From Pedobacter planticolens (GTDB lineage Bacteria > Bacteroidota > Bacteroidia > Sphingobacteriales > Sphingobacteriaceae): DNA of 64,000 nucleotides. Below, in pieces: positions 63,814 to 64,000 of the stretch (the stretch's first letter is position 1; the number at the start of each line of letters is the position of its first letter). The stretch spans positions 186,001 to 250,000 of the forward strand of contig NZ_WNXD01000002.1 of NCBI RefSeq assembly GCF_014172375.1. The letters are read 5' to 3'. Made by a program: the position numbers and the translations under genes. Below the pieces are notes generated by a model that worked only from the letters and a program-made list of their open reading frames with translations, had not been told where the DNA came from and did no database searches.

Positions 63814-64000
63814 ATTGCTCCCCAGCACAAGAACTTGATTTTGACCACTAAAACCAGTAGTAATACCTAATCCATCATTTGAAAAACTGAATACATCCTT
63901 TTTTTTTACGACGAAATAATGGGAATAATTTAAAAAACGGAACTAAGATGGCTATCTAGGTGGTCAATGGTAGGAAAGAAAAGACGAGTTGTCAAAAAAA

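Overview
The window looks like a Bacteroidota chromosome, most likely Sphingobacteriaceae (Pedobacter-like). This is inferred from gene families (DUF6266, Bacteroidetes-type TraE/F/G/J/K/L/M, RteC, PRTRC cassette, DUF3945-type protein) and from a TAnnTTTG-type promoter box. No 16S or other taxonomic marker is present. Positions 1 to about 6230 look like host chromosome: a DUF6266 protein, a GAF-PAS sensor histidine kinase, a small secreted protein and an amino-acid permease.

At 6194-6258 a terminator is followed by what looks like the 3' end of a tRNA gene on the minus strand, with no 5' half beside it. I read this as the left attachment site of an integrative and conjugative element (ICE) that fills the rest of the window and continues past its right end. 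The ICE starts with a GNAT-like protein, an ATPase with duplicated palindromes in its promoter, and a DUF4365 nuclease-like protein. A PRTRC replication/partition-like operon follows (SSB, two small proteins, PRTRC E, C, an unassigned member, B, ThiF; 11026-15486), with a structured GC-rich element and a PUR-alpha/RadC-N fusion behind it.

Positions 16.5-51.7 kb are a dense cargo region made mostly of known or candidate defence modules: (i) a 1081-residue DUF4297-like nuclease protein; (ii) a MocR-like regulator that has lost its PLP lysine; (iii) a compact operon of an unknown protein, a PLD-like protein and an SNF2 helicase; (iv) a phase-variable type I restriction-modification locus (hsdR, tyrosine recombinase, silent inverted hsdS, expressed hsdS, hsdM) with two pairs of inverted repeats; (v) a retron-like operon: promoter, candidate msr-msd RNA with a1/a2 repeats, a 676-residue RT with a large C-terminal extension, and two receiver-like proteins, one ending in a HEPN-type Rx4H motif; (vi) a P63C protein with an HTH-ImmA/IrrE protease; (vii) a three-gene operon with a possible NdpA-like protein, a membrane protein and an unknown; (viii) an operon of a membrane-anchored beta-rich protein, a radical SAM enzyme and a nucleotide-kinase-like P-loop protein.

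From 51.8 kb to the right end the conjugation operon runs on the minus strand (an RteC-like regulator, TraE, TraF, TraG, a lipoprotein, three related secreted proteins, TraJ, TraK, TraL, TraM and a DUF3945-like protein), with a VOC-family gene inserted in the opposite orientation. The relaxase, the coupling protein and the ICE integrase are not visible and are probably to the right. The strongest candidates for something undescribed are the retron with receiver/HEPN partners (37.2-41.7 kb) and the radical SAM/kinase operon (49.4-51.7 kb).
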